From positions 9,963,595-10,027,594 of the forward strand of contig OX335644.1 of assembly GCA_946894095.1 (NCBI GenBank): a DNA stretch of 64,000 bases, read 5' to 3'. Each line of letters opens with the position of its first letter. Positions within the stretch are counted from its first letter, which is position 1. Shown piece after piece: positions 1 through 10,790 of this stretch. Under the pieces are notes generated by a model. That model was given only the letters and a program-made list of their open reading frames with translations, ran no database searches and was not told where the DNA came from. Source of the DNA: Incurvaria masculella (lineage: Eukaryota; Arthropoda; Insecta; Lepidoptera; Incurvariidae). Both the position numbers and the translations under genes were made by a program.

Positions 1-206
1 TATCAACGAAGCTCTAAATGGGAATTATTGGATGTTTCTCATTAAATCATGCTATTTCGGCTCGAACGATCTTGATTAAATTTTGTAGATGGATACATTG
101 TCCTGGACCAGTTTGACCATATTTTGGATCAGTCATGTTGGCTACTTTTTATCCATGAAATAATTTAGCCGACACTAACCCGAGCGGAGCCGGGTACCGC
201 AGCTAG
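1..206 (+). mobile_element. Helitron 3' end (left part outside window)
   Basis: The stretch ends in a GC-rich hairpin (CCCGAGCGGAGCCGGG, 179-194) followed a few bases later by CTAG (203-206) and then T. A short terminal hairpin plus CTRR with an A/T target is the known 3' signature of Helitrons, and this hairpin style is common in lepidopteran copies. No Rep/helicase coding sequence is visible, so this is the end of a probably non-autonomous copy whose 5' end lies before the window. Confidence 0.5.
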
Positions 207-224
207 TTTGTTATATATTCGGAT

Positions 225-985
225 GTGGCATGCAAGGCACGCTTGTTAAACGCGGCGTATGGCGTAAACCAGGACTTATTACAGGTGCCCGATGACGCCC
301 ATGGGTTTTCGAAGTTTCGGGGGGGGGGGGGGGGGCTGCGAAAACCATGCCGGCCGGCCAGGTGCCTCTTCACACCTCGTTTGAGGACCCCAGGTCGTAA
401 TTTGGGGGAAATACCTAGGAAGGGAGTTCAATTCATTGTTTACCGACCTTATAGATAACATATCTAGAGGACCGGTGGGTTCTTATTTTTGAAATGTCGA
501 CTGTGAATTTGTGCATTTTCTCCCTGTTCCGCGTTGATCGAAGGTAGAAATAGGACGGAGGACAGCCTTATGCATCTCTGACGAGCATTCTCCATGGTAA
601 AGACGATACTTCTATCGTCTTTACAGAGAGAGACCCTAAATCCGTAAAAGAGTTGGAGGGACTCCAAATTCAGGGACACCTCGGGGTCGTCGACGAGACG
701 CACGGCCCGACGCTGTATCGAGTCCAGGGAGCAAAGCAGGTGCTCAGCTGAGCGATCCCACAAATGCGAACAGTACTCCACGCAACACCTTATCTGCGAC
801 TTGTGACGGAGCCGTTTTTGGTCAGGCGTGAAATACTGACGCACCCTGTCGAGGACGACTAGCTTATTTGAGGCGAGCTTGGCTTTATCCTAGTAATGGC
901 GTTCGAAATTAAGGTCATGCGTTAAGTCAACACCAAGGATCCCTATGTGATCGTCAATATGCAGAGTAGTTCCCTGTAAGGTCGG
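225..985 (-). pseudogene. LINE relic: C-terminal part of a reverse transcriptase ORF
   Basis: On the minus strand an open stretch of 126 codons (464-844) contains CCVEYCSHLWD followed by LDSIQRRAVRLVDDP, the typical region after the reverse transcriptase in Jockey/I-like LINEs. The same frame runs further upstream (to about 985) with LHIDDHIGILGVDLTHDLNF, broken by a stop near 894. The part at 225-460 matches the relic at 33310-33755 and contains a long G-run at about 319-335. It is a dead fragment with no endonuclease or palm domain. Confidence 0.7.
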
Positions 986-1006
986 AGCCGCACTTAACTG
1001 AGTCCG

Positions 1007-1082
1007 CTAGTATGAGAACATAACATGTACACTTGTTCTGTGCATGTACATATAACAACTAGTATGAGAACATCATGTGTAC
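1007..1082. repeat. Short direct repeat
   Basis: CTAGTATGAGAACAT occurs at 1007 and again at 1059, each followed by an ATGT(G)TAC motif, giving two about 24-base copies spaced 52 bases apart. No function is apparent. Confidence 0.5.
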
Positions 1083-1205
1083 GTTACATTTCTTGCCATC
1101 GAGAACTGAATATTCGACAAAGGGTTGCCAGCGCCTTGGGTATGCGACGAGCCAATTGCAGTAGGTTATTAGAATTTGAGGTTTCCTCACGATATTTTTT
1201 TTCCT

Positions 1206-1427
1206 AGGCGTGCTCGCCCACGAAGGGTTCCGGTACCATTTTACAAGGTTTAACACAAAAAACACACTAATTATTATTAATATTATTTATTAACTTCACC
1301 TATTCGTAGTTAGTGGCAAAATTACGGTTCATGAGATGCAGCTCTGTGACAGACGGACGGACGGACGGACAGCGGAGGCTTAGTAATAGGCATTTAGCAC
1401 CCTTTGGGTACAGAACCCTAAAAATAC
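1206..1427 (+). repeat. (GACG)n lepidopteran interspersed repeat, degenerate copy
   Basis: Contains the family landmarks in order: CACGAAGGGTTCCG, an A/T-rich middle, GACAGACGGACGGACGGACG, CAGCGGAGGCTTAGTAATAG and CCCTTTGGGTAC...ACCCTAA. The 5' end is eroded compared with the copies at 22343 and 37158. Confidence 0.7.
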
Positions 1428-1473
1428 AAAAACTGGCAACTCGAAGTAGCCAGTCTGACAAACCTACTTTCAC

Positions 1474-1534
1474 GATATCAGCCAAATACACCGTATTCCC
1501 AAGGAACTAGGTGTCATGCCAGGACCTTCCCTGG
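1474..1534 (-). mobile_element. SINE tail fragment
   Basis: AATACACCGTATTCCCAAGG and GGTGTCATGCCAGGACCTTC match the 3' half of the SINE family seen at 7455-7870 and 26547-27115. The rest of the element is gone. Confidence 0.55.
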
Positions 1535-1545
1535 ATGTTTTTCGT

Positions 1546-2229
1546 CACATACGATAATCAGAATAAGGTCATCGCACGAATCCAATTGTACAGCGTCGGA
1601 AGAAAGTGACGTAAATGTTCCACATCGATGTTTTTTAATAAAACTCCATTCTTATTTCAAGCAAATTTGGCGAGGAGCTAAATTTTTATAATTACATATT
1701 GTACTTACTGTTATACGCAGGGTATATCTATACTTACCGCAGGAAGCAGAAAAATAATCTTCCTGACCTCTACCACACCCGCACTGACTTACCTGAAACA
1801 AGAACACGAACATATTACATTCCATGTCTATAGTGCAACGCGATGACAGTGTTAATTATCTCTCATCACGATAGGAAATTAACTAGGCTATTTCTACAAT
1901 AGAATCCGCATTGCACAAGATTCTTATACGAATAACATTAATTTATTGTATCGAGCGTTCGAGTTTTTATTACTTACAAGATTGTGCCCGCGACTTCGAG
2001 GAAGGCAAATCGCATTGTCGACTTTTTTATTTCACGATTGGCTACTGCATAAATGATTGGAAAGAATCAAGCTATATGTAGATTTAGACCTTAACAAAAT
2101 CGGATAAGTAGTTCCCAAGTTATAAGCGAACAGACAGACGCCACATAAAATAAAAGCTATCTATGAAATTCGCCAGAATAAGGCCCGATTGCAGGAAGAG
2201 ACGTTTGAGTTAATAAAGCTACATGTCAC
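1546..2229. other. Unassigned intronic or intergenic sequence
   Basis: A/T-rich sequence without a convincing reading frame or repeat match to the rest of the window. ATCGGATAAGTAGTTCCCAAG near 2100 resembles ends of dispersed lepidopteran repeats. The last 9 bases (2221-2229, ACATGTCAC) recur at 5984-5992 and may be the target duplication of the following LINE. Confidence 0.4.
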
Positions 2230-2765
2230 TTTAAGTGAACAACCTGAAGCTGACTCACTTCGCTTCCATAATGTCATCAATGTCAAATCATTGCTTGACG
2301 TTAATGTGGATTCGTGCCCTAAGAAGTTTCAAATCGAGTGTTTGTCACATATATATAAACAAGATCTGTCAACGTACTGCGCATGCGCACGCGCAGCCCC
2401 CGCCAGTGCTATCCCGCCGCCGCCGCCACCGCCAGCCAATGGACGCGGCGGCGGCGGAGGAGGTGACGAGTGCTGCCGCGCTAACGTAGTCATTAAACAA
2501 TACCTACGCTACAGATTACATGAATTAACAACTCCATCGCTTCATAACTTTTTGATTACCGTTCGCTTCCATATCGGTTTTATAGTAACTATGTTGGACA
2601 ATGTTCCACATATCTGTTACGGTTTTTGGCTGAGTAATCTTGATCATAACAATACCATCCCTTTTTTACAATTATTTTTCTCAAAACATTTCAAAATTTC
2701 ACTTTTAGAGGTTTTTCAACGGTGTATATTATTTTTATATTTATGTACACTACCTTTCCTGTAAA

Positions 2766-5643
2766 ATGGCTCTTTCTATCTATTACCAAAATGTCCGTGG
2801 ACTTCGCTCCAAAACAGAGCATTTTTTACAGAATGTTGCCTTAAACGATTATGATATTATTGGTCTAACGGAGACGTGGTTAGTTGACAGTATCAGTAGC
2901 GCGGAGCTGTTCGACAACCGGTACGAGGTATACCGGCGGGATCGAAACTACACGCGCACGGGACAGAGCCGCGGCGGAGGCGTGCTGCTCGCGGTGCGCC
3001 GTCACCTGCTCGTCGAGTACCGCCCGCTCTGGCACTCCACCGCCGAGGATCTGTGGCTCACATTAAGCCTTCCATCACCTGACCGCCGAATCAATTATAA
3101 ACTTCATTTGTGTATTACATACCTTATTGCTGAAGGCAGCGGCTTATCTTTTGAGGTGCAATTGAATAACTTTCTGGAACGGCTGAGTGAGTTGACCACT
3201 GCGAATCCACTCGACAAATTTATTATAATAGGTGACTTTAATCTGAGCGGCATATGTTGGCATCTTGAAACCGATGGACATACTATAAATCCAACTAACG
3301 TTTCTTCACCTGCCGAACTGAGCCTTGTTGACGCAATGGACTTCACCAATTTATCTCAATTTAACCGGACACTGAACGCATACGGACGCATATTAGATTT
3401 AGTTTTATCAAATGATTATATTGAAGTATCTCCCTGTGATGACCCCATTACAAGAGAAGACCCGCACCATAAGTCCCTTATCATCAATGCCTCATTTGCT
3501 CAGCTGCACGAGTTACTCCCTGAAAAGAGACTTAAATTTTTCTACAATCGTGGGGATTTCAACTCCATCGGGAAAGCTCTAGATGAAGTAGATTGGGAAG
3601 AAATATTGGGTTCCGGAAGTGTCGATGCTTGCACTGAGCGATTTTATTCCATTCTTTATAACCTAAGAAATGCACATGTTCCCCACAAACTCGTGTCAGA
3701 TGCGCTTTACCCAGCATGGTTTAGTCCTGCCCTTATTAAACTATTGAAGGAAAAATATAAATTACATAAAAAATATAAAATTTATAAAAATCTTGCTGAC
3801 TTTGAAGCGTATTCTTTATTGCGCTCAAGAGCTAAGTCACTTAACCAGAAATGTTATCATGAGTACATCAATAAGATTGAGGCAGAGATAACTAGTGACC
3901 CAAAAAGGTTTTGGGCATTCGCGAAAGTCCGTAATCAGTCCAACTCTATTCCTAAAGTCATGTTTTATAAAGGTGTCGAAGCTAAAGCAGGGGATGAGAT
4001 ATGCAATCTTTTTTCTAGCTACTTTAAGTCGGTCTATACTTTTTCTGATATCGCGGACAGTGCTAATTTAAATATTTCTCCCCAACCTATCTCTGTCAAC
4101 CTCTCATCTATTAATAATGTTCACGTCACAAAAAATATGATTTTAAATTATATTAGAAAATTGGATAAAAATAAACCAGCGGGACCAGATGATATCAGCA
4201 GTGTCTTTATACTGGCTTGTGCATCAAGTCTCAGTATACCTCTGACCATTATTTTCAATCGTTCCTTGTCAGAAGGTGTGGTCCCCGTTATATGGAAGAG
4301 TGCATTTATTACTCCAATTCACAAAAAGGGCAAAAAAAATGACGTCGAAAATTATAGGCCCATATCTAAACTCTGCATTTTTAGCAAACTCTTTGAAAAA
4401 ATAGTATATGATCAAGTTTACTCAGCTCTTAGGTCCACTTTCAGTCCATTTCAACACGGGTTCCTTAAAGGTCGCTCAACTGTTACAAACTTAGTATTGT
4501 TTACTGACTACTTGACCCGCAGCATGGACAAAAAAGTTCAGGTTGACACGGTATACACCGATTATAGCAAAGCCTTTGATCGTATCGACCACCCGATTTT
4601 GATGTACAAGCTAGAGACCGCAGGTATACACGGAGACCTCTTGCGATGGTTCTCTTCTTACATAACTAATCGTTCTCAAGCTGTGGTCACAAGTGGTTTT
4701 AGATCAAACTGGGTAAAAATCCCATCAGGCGTTCCGCAAGGTTCCTTGCTAGGCCCTCTTCTTTTCATAATTTATATTACCGACATAGATAAGTGAATCC
4801 TTAACTCAAAATTCCTTTTATTTGCTGACGATATGAAGATCTTCAAAGAAATAACCGTTCCTTCCGATTCTACGTTATTACAGGAAGATCTGAGAAGAGT
4901 AGAAATATATTGCGATTTAAATAAACTTGATTTGAACCCCCTGAAGTGTATCAGTATCACTTATTCTCGAAAACTTCGCATCCTGGATACTTCTTACGCT
5001 ATAGCAGGACAAGTTCTAGAAAAAAAAAGTAATGTGCGTGATCTGGGTGTATTACTCGACCAGAAACTTATTTATGACAAACACGTTGACGCGATTGTTT
5101 CCAAAGCTAGTAAGGCGCTTGGCTTTATATTGAGAATATCAAAGAGCTTTAAGAATCCGAACAACCTTGTACTTTGCATATGTACGAAGCCATTTAGAGT
5201 ACGCGTCCCAAATATGGAACCCTAGGTACGCAATTTATACGAATAGACTAGAATCTATCCAATCAAAATTTATCAAGAATCTTAATTACAGAACCTTCCA
5301 AAAGTTTAACTCAATTGAAGAATCTCGACGTTATCACCACATACTACCACTTGAAGCGCGTAGGGAACTTGCTGATTTATTACTTTTAGTAAAAGTAGCA
5401 AACGGTCTGATTGACTGTCCGGATCTACTTGCATGCATTCAGCTTCATGTGCCGAGCCGTGCTACCAGAAATATTCACCCTCTAAATGTTGACCTAGTGA
5501 AATCAAAATACAGACAAAATTCATTTATGTGGCGTGCAAGTAACACTCTTAATTTAAAATATAACCACCTCGACCTATTTTGCATGAACTTTAAGAGCAT
5601 CAAAAATGAAGTAAATATTCTTTATTTTGGAAATGAACAATAA
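2766..5643 (+). pseudogene. LINE ORF2: AP-endonuclease plus reverse transcriptase, one stop and one frameshift
   Basis: The frame opens at ATG 2766 with the endonuclease start (YYQNVRGLRSKT), ETW at residues 36-38, the GDFN motif near 155 and HHKSL near 233. Reverse transcriptase blocks follow: KPAGPDDIS (about 468), PIHKKGKKNDVENYRPIS (about 518), TDYSKAFDRIDH (about 598) and GVPQGSLLGPLLF (about 656). An in-frame TGA at 4794-4796 interrupts the frame just before the catalytic FADD motif (about 4821). The same frame then runs to about 5165, where a 1-2 base indel shifts it; the C-terminal part (YVRSHLEYASQIWNP onward) is open to 5643. In a working LINE this protein nicks the target and copies the RNA into it. 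As it stands the product lacks the catalytic aspartates and is inactive. Confidence 0.9.
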
Positions 5644-5919
5644 GAAAAGCGTAAACTCATTAAACCCAGCAATACTATTATTATTTTACCTTTTAAAGTA
5701 AGGAAAATTCATAAATTTTGTAACCATCTTTAATTTTTTTTTTTGCGACATGTGATGCTCATATTTGAAGTCATATTTTAACGTGTTTTTGTCTAGGTAT
5801 GTTCGACGACTGCATCTCTTTTTTCATTTGTTAACTCAACTGTGAGAATATGTAACTGGTGTCTATTTTTATTACTTTGTTAATTCACTTTATGTATGAA
5901 TGCACTGTTGTTTCTCCGA

Positions 5920-5981
5920 ATAAATAAAATAAAATAAAATAAAATAAAATAAAATAAAATAAAATAAAATAAAATAAAATA
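5920..5981 (+). repeat. (AAATA)n LINE tail microsatellite
   Basis: About a dozen uninterrupted AAAAT units directly follow the LINE 3' UTR. Simple-repeat tails in place of poly(A) are usual for CR1/Jockey-like LINEs. Confidence 0.8.
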
Positions 5982-6002
5982 TCACATGTCACATAACCCT
6001 CC

Positions 6003-6633
6003 GCGACAGCAGTAGCGTGCAATGTCTCAATGCAATTTTAGATCGTTTCGACCAAGGTCACCCTAACGATAAGTTGGTCTCATCGTGAGGGAGCGATCTC
6101 GGCACAATCCTATGCATCAGTAAATTCCGTTGCATCGATTTTGGCAAGCGATACTCTACAGATTTTCCCCACAGATTTTACGACAGAGACATGCATGGAC
6201 GGTTGAATGCGACGATTTTGATTTAACATCTTACTAGGGTCTCACACAAGTGAGCCAAACGTTATTCAAAATAGTAAGTATCCATTAGAATGGACGAATG
6301 GTCACACATTCACTCACATTCACTGCGACAGCAGTAGCGTGCAATGTCTCAATGCAATTTTAGATCGTTTCGACCAAGGTCACCCTAACGATAAGTTGGT
6401 CTCATCGTGAGGGAGCGATCTCGGCACAATCCTATGCATCAGTAAATTCCGTTGCATCGATTTTGGCAAGCGATACTCTACAGATTTTCCCCACAGATTT
6501 TACGACAGAGACATGCATGGACGGTTGAATGCGACGATTTTGATTTAACATCTTACTAGGGTCTCACACAAGTGAGCCAAACGTTATTCAAAATAGTAAG
6601 TATCCATTAGAATGGACGAATGGTCACACATTC
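6003..6633. repeat. Perfect tandem duplication, 2 x 309 bp
   Basis: 6003-6311 and 6325-6633 are identical base for base when read by eye (offset 322), separated by a 13-base spacer ACTCACATTCACT. The unit begins GCGACAGCAGTAGCGTGCAA and ends GGTCACACATTC. No reading frame or known element is recognised in it. Perfect identity points to a recent duplication, gene conversion or an assembly artefact. Confidence 0.9.
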
Positions 6634-6941
6634 TAATAGCACGAAGAGCGTATCATGACTTTTCTTATCATTTCGTGACGAGCGAAATATGCGATTCAAT
6701 CGACGCGACGCGCAATTTGACGATCTTTCTGTGGTGACGAATACTGAAAAATAAACTGAACATCTGTGAAGATGACGTCATGCCTAGTATAATCGTGGAA
6801 TATGTATGTTGTTGTAACGAACGCAGTGTTGTACTTGTTGATAAAAGTCAACGTATTTTGACTTTTTATCATTACCGTACACGTCGAATTCTGTTATTAG
6901 TAAGAGGAAGATGTTATAGTTGAGCGCACCCGCCTTATACG

Positions 6942-6984
6942 CCTTGAACTTACGCGTATTGCATGAATACGCGTAAGTTCAAGG
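6942..6984. repeat. Perfect inverted repeat, 19-bp arms
   Basis: CCTTGAACTTACGCGTATT (6942-6960) is followed by the loop GCATG and then its exact reverse complement (6966-6984). Confidence 0.9.
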
Positions 6985-7454
6985 AACCACAAATGTTTTC
7001 TTGCTCCATCGTCAAGGGTCTTGGATAAGTTGGTATGGTCAAATGTACAGGTGCACTCCATAAGCATCAGTCTTTCAACGAAATATAGAACGCGGCATAA
7101 AGGCAATGGCCTGAAACAGTCATCTCTACTGTATTAATACTATATGTACTTGAAAAGACTATGCCTGAAGAAAACAATCGGTTTGTTTGACAAGAAAAAA
7201 ATGATTTATTTGCTTGCAATGGATGCCAGCGAAGGACGACCGGCGAAGCGATGTTAGCAAGGGGTTCCAGTTTTACAGAACCCTAAAACATGGGGTAACC
7301 CTTCCCACCCGAGACATTTATTGCATATTCTTTGCCCGAGATTTTCACCGCAACGATCCGACCAGGGTTGCCGGGTTCTAAACTACAAAAACCGGACTTA
7401 GCGGTATATTAGGCCGGGTATGTTGCCCTAAAAGCCGGACATATATACTCTTTT

Positions 7455-7870
7455 GATTTTATTTTTTTTAAGCGACCTGACATGGATGGCTAATACCACA
7501 CAACTACCGTTATGATATTAGCCCGATACACCACATTCCCGAAGGAATTTGGTGCCATGCCAGGACCTTCCCTTTATGAGCACGGCTACATTGAACTGGA
7601 TGGAAAACACGGACAATTTTTCATTGCCGCTTCGACCATCTTTACATCCAATGCGATGGTACCAACCCGGGCGGGCTTAAACCCTACCACCTCTAGTAGG
7701 GGAAGGGGACCTACAGTTTTACATGGATTCCGAACCATGGAGCAGCTCGCATTCGTGACGAAAATGTACTTATCGGACTCGGAAACAGAAAGACAGTGGT
7801 GCAAGTCGGTATTTAACCCATGCCTCTGGTACGCTAGGCCAGTCCCCGCGCCACTAGGCTACGAGCCGCT
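7455..7870 (-). mobile_element. tRNA-headed SINE, near full length
   Basis: Read on the minus strand it starts with a tRNA-like head (GTAGCCTAGTGGCGCGGGGA as A-box region, then CCAGAGGCATGGGTTAAATA as a weakened B-box region). The body contains CATTCGTCACGAATG-like and CCCGCCCGGGTTGGTACCAT motifs, and the copy ends in an A-run (T-run on the plus strand at 7459-7471). The family is repeated at 26547, 48890, 50416 and 59685. Reading frames across it are incidental. Confidence 0.85.
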
Positions 7871-8040
7871 AAAATACTTTTTTTAAGCAAGAGAGGCGTT
7901 TTTAAAGGTAGCACAACTTTTAAAATAATAAAAAACTAGGGTCCATATTTTGATTGGTCAAGCATAGAGGCACGGTGGCGGCGGGGGCGGAGGTCGCCGC
8001 TTCTGCAGTTTGTGCTGTAGTCGGCTGTGCGTTTATTCCG

Positions 8041-8762
8041 GGAGGTCACGACATTTTTGTTTACGATAATGTAAATGGCTGAATCTGGGTTCACGTGTTA
8101 GGCTGAGATAAATAGTCGTAACAGAAACTAAGACTATCGAAAAGTAGTACTTTGTGACGTCACTTTGACACATTTCGTATGGACGAAATCTCAAAGTAAT
8201 GCAAATTGACGTCACAAAGTACTACTTTTCGTTAGTCTTAGTTTCTGTTACGACTATTTATCTCACTCTAGAGACCAACCCTCTGATGCTAAATGTGTCG
8301 GTCTGCCTGCGCCAAGTGGTTGCGTTAGCTAGATTGGTTATACAAAATACCTGTTAGCATGCACCGGCTGATTAATATACTGATGGTCTGGAAATATTGA
8401 AATCCATTAATTATACAACAATAACCAGTCGGCTTATTGATTCAATACTTAAATATACCTAAAGTTATATCTGTTACCTAAATCACCTATTACTACGAAA
8501 TGCAACCAGAGATTTTTCAGTTTTGGTATGAATAAGGTAACATACTTGATGTACTGATACTTTCATGCTTCGTCATTTGCAGCCGTTTACCTTATCATAT
8601 TATTGTTTGGTCACGATAACTACTTTTTCAGGCGCTTTATCTAGGCAACGCAACCACTTGGTGCAGACAGACCGACACATTTAGCATCAGCGGGATGGTT
8701 TTTATGCTGTGAACCTAGTTTCAGCCATTTACGTTATCGTTACCATTTTTGTCGCGACCTCC
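8041..8762. mobile_element. Foldback element with about 130-bp inverted arms
   Basis: The left arm (8041-8104 continuing at 8265-8340) and the right arm (about 8628-8762) are inverted copies: GGAGGTCACGACATTTTTGT against GACCTCC preceded by CCATTTTTGTCGCG, and GCTAAATGTGTCGGTCTG against CAGACCGACACATTTAGC. The unique centre is 8341-8627. The left arm is interrupted by a separate hairpin element; the right arm is not. Confidence 0.75.
8105..8264. mobile_element. 160-bp hairpin MITE nested in the foldback left arm
   Basis: Two 58-bp arms (8105-8162 and 8207-8264) starting GAGATAAATAGTCGTAACAG are inverted copies with one mismatch, around a 44-bp centre. The arms contain the palindrome TGACGTCA. 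A degenerate relative lies at 29458-29590. The uninterrupted right arm of the host foldback serves as an empty-site comparison. Confidence 0.8.
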
Positions 8763-8896
8763 TAGTCTAATTGCTTCCATGTGACGTTTTACACCACGGA
8801 CGACGAAAAGCCTGGCCGGACACGCAAATGTTTGGCCGGATACAGCCGTAAATTACACCAAACATGTCCGGCTAAAGTGAGACGCCTGGCAACCCT

Positions 8897-10077
8897 AGAC
8901 CCGAGCCATGCAATACCGTTCTCGGGCGTAGTCCCCATAAATCCACACGCAGCACGAGGTTGTTGACACATTCGCGAACGCAGCGGAAACTCGGCCGCTG
9001 CTGTTTACAACTTTGAACCGATGATGCGCGGTGAATGAACGCAAGATATCCGTATCTCTTCGCTCGGGCACAGCTCGGGGCTGTTGGGAAAATATGTTTA
9101 TTTACTGTAGCCAATTTGCGTCTCTCGATTTTTAAGCGCGCATCGTACTATTCCAGGTAGCGTTGTTTTGTTCGAGATTATTTCAAGGCCGCGGCGCTCG
9201 ACGCAGCAACTGCGGTGGCTATTTACCAGAACTTTTCTGCCGGATTGATCTATTTTTTGCACCTACATAGGAATAGACGCGTTGATTGGTTTCCTCGTCA
9301 TTGCACGAATTCGTGCGAAAAGTGCTGTCAACACCAAATGTTGGGGATGGTCATTGGCTGGCTGGTTTTGCAAGTCAATGACTAAAATTGTTGTTGTCGG
9401 GAAAATAGGCGCGCAACCACTATTACTTATTCTGTGACGCAACCTAGGAATTGTTTGTTATTGTTTATGCGCCTTCGATCGCTCCAAAACTCCGCGTCAC
9501 AAATCTACAGCGTTAATCTTGTACAGTAGTACTAAATAGCATTTTGTATGGTTAGTACGGTGCTAGTCCGCGTTCTAAATTTTGACTGCTCTAAACTTTG
9601 AATACGAATGTATATGTTCATTCGCCGGTGATTCACAGTCACTTGTGATTCACCGGTAAATGCTTACTCGTGAAACGACAACTGCGTGAAACATTTTCAC
9701 ACGATGCCCCTTTCTAATTATACCAAAAAGAGTGCGATGACAACATACAATTATCAGAGATTCCGTCATGCGAAATCGAAATGTAGGTAATAATTTTCAT
9801 CTGTGAATTGAACTCGTGTTCGTTCCTGGAGGATACACTTCCTTTCGTTTTAAGCATTTGCCCAATATGTAGGTCACGTTATTTGGATTATAGCCAATGT
9901 GACTTCTCATATCTCGAGCAGTGCTGTATACCTACGCCACATATGCTGACGAACTCATACAAAATGGGTCGATAGTATAGCAATCGTTATAGATAGGGCG
10001 TTATCGCTTATGGTAATCCATCGATTACACCCACAGCTCGACTCTCATTCTGATTGCAATGGTGCGCCCACAGGTAT
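8897..10077. other. Unassigned sequence
   Basis: No gene recognised. Includes a small near-palindrome at about 9622-9655 (CCGGTGATTCAC ... GTGATTCACCGG). Confidence 0.4.
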
Positions 10078-10397
10078 GTAAAAAACCGGCCAATTGCGAG
10101 TCGGACTTGCACACGAAGGTTTCCGTACCATCGTGTAAGATTATCACAAAAAAACACATTTCGTTTGTGCGTCCGTCCGTCCGTCCGTCTGTCACATAGC
10201 TGTATATAACGGACCGTAATAGGTAGACATCTGAAATGTTCACAGAGTGTGTATTTATTTTGCCGCTACAACAACAAATAGGTAAAATAAAAGATATACA
10301 AAAATGAAAGGTGAAAAAAACCGTGATGTTATCTTACGTGTTTAATCTTGTACGGAAGCCTTCATGTGCGAGTTCGACACGCACTTGGCCGGTTTTT
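10078..10397. repeat. (GACG)n repeat, inverted chimeric copy
   Basis: Both ends carry the family head: AACCGGCCAATTGCGAGTCGG at 10084 reading inward and CGCACTTGGCCGGTT at 10381-10395 in reverse. The CCGT tract (10168-10190) and CGCTACAACAACAAATAGG belong to the minus orientation. The copy is therefore a plus head joined to a minus copy. Confidence 0.7.
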
Positions 10398-10439
10398 TTT
10401 CTATGATGGTTTGCCGTTTTAAGGATTAGTTTCGATCGC

Positions 10440-10790
10440 CACTGCCGTCCTTCCGATGTCGCCAGTTAAGCTGTCCAATAGGGAGCCGCCTCGGAGCCGC
10501 CGCGCCGTCAGGGCTCTAGTAATTTGCCAGCGCCTATACCGGCATTGCATCCAGCGCGGCACAATAGCGCACGGGCGAGACGGGCTTGGGGCCACGGCGG
10601 AGGCGGAGGGGCGGGTCCCGTTACTCGGCCCCCCTCCGCAGCCCACTACCGCCGCGTAACGGCTCAGATGGATGATTCGCAGGAAACGTTGCCGTGCCAA
10701 TTAACCCACTGCAGACGTCTCCGCGCCTCGCGATCGAGGGCGTCAAGACAGTGATGCGGATGTGCCCTGCGCTCTACGGGGCCAAGCCAA
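10440..10790. other. GC-rich, CpG-rich patch without recognised gene
   Basis: GC and CpG content rise sharply compared with the flanks, with GGCGGAGGCGGAGGGGCGGG near 10597. The reading frames show no familiar domain. It could be a regulatory island in the presumed Atg1 intron or an old GC-rich repeat. Confidence 0.35.

Larger units (their letters stand above)
2230..5983 (+). mobile_element. Non-LTR retrotransposon (Jockey/CR1-like LINE), ORF2 with 3' tail
   Basis: Carries an endonuclease/reverse-transcriptase ORF (2766-5643), about 280 bp of 3' UTR and a terminal AAATA microsatellite tail. ACATGTCAC at 2221-2229 and 5984-5992 is a possible 9-bp target duplication that sets these limits. No recognisable ORF1 (zinc knuckle or PHD) was found between 2230 and 2765; a frame there (open from 2189) has only low-complexity proline and glycine runs from a CCG/GGC-rich patch at 2400-2465. 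The copy is therefore probably 5'-truncated or a variant lacking ORF1. The coding defects are few, so the insertion is fairly young. Confidence 0.75.
7364..8896. mobile_element. Candidate outer TIR element (AGGGTTGCC ends)
   Basis: AGGGTTGCCGGG at 7364 and the inverted CCTGGCAACCCT ending at 8896 are diverged terminal inverted repeats; both are followed inward by AGCCGGAC-type motifs (near 7430 and 8870). The interval hosts a SINE and a foldback element, so it would be a host for later insertions. The pairing is by eye and the arms are eroded. Confidence 0.35.

Noticed and set aside
2189..2764. 191-codon frame just before LINE ORF2, considered as ORF1
   Set aside because: It has no zinc knuckle, PHD or RNA-binding motif, runs across the presumed element boundary and is dominated by proline and glycine runs from a CCG/GGC patch.
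7512..7886. 124-codon frame beginning MILARYTTFPKEF
   Set aside because: It is SINE sequence in the antisense direction; the same peptide recurs at 26802 and 50574 with the SINE copies.
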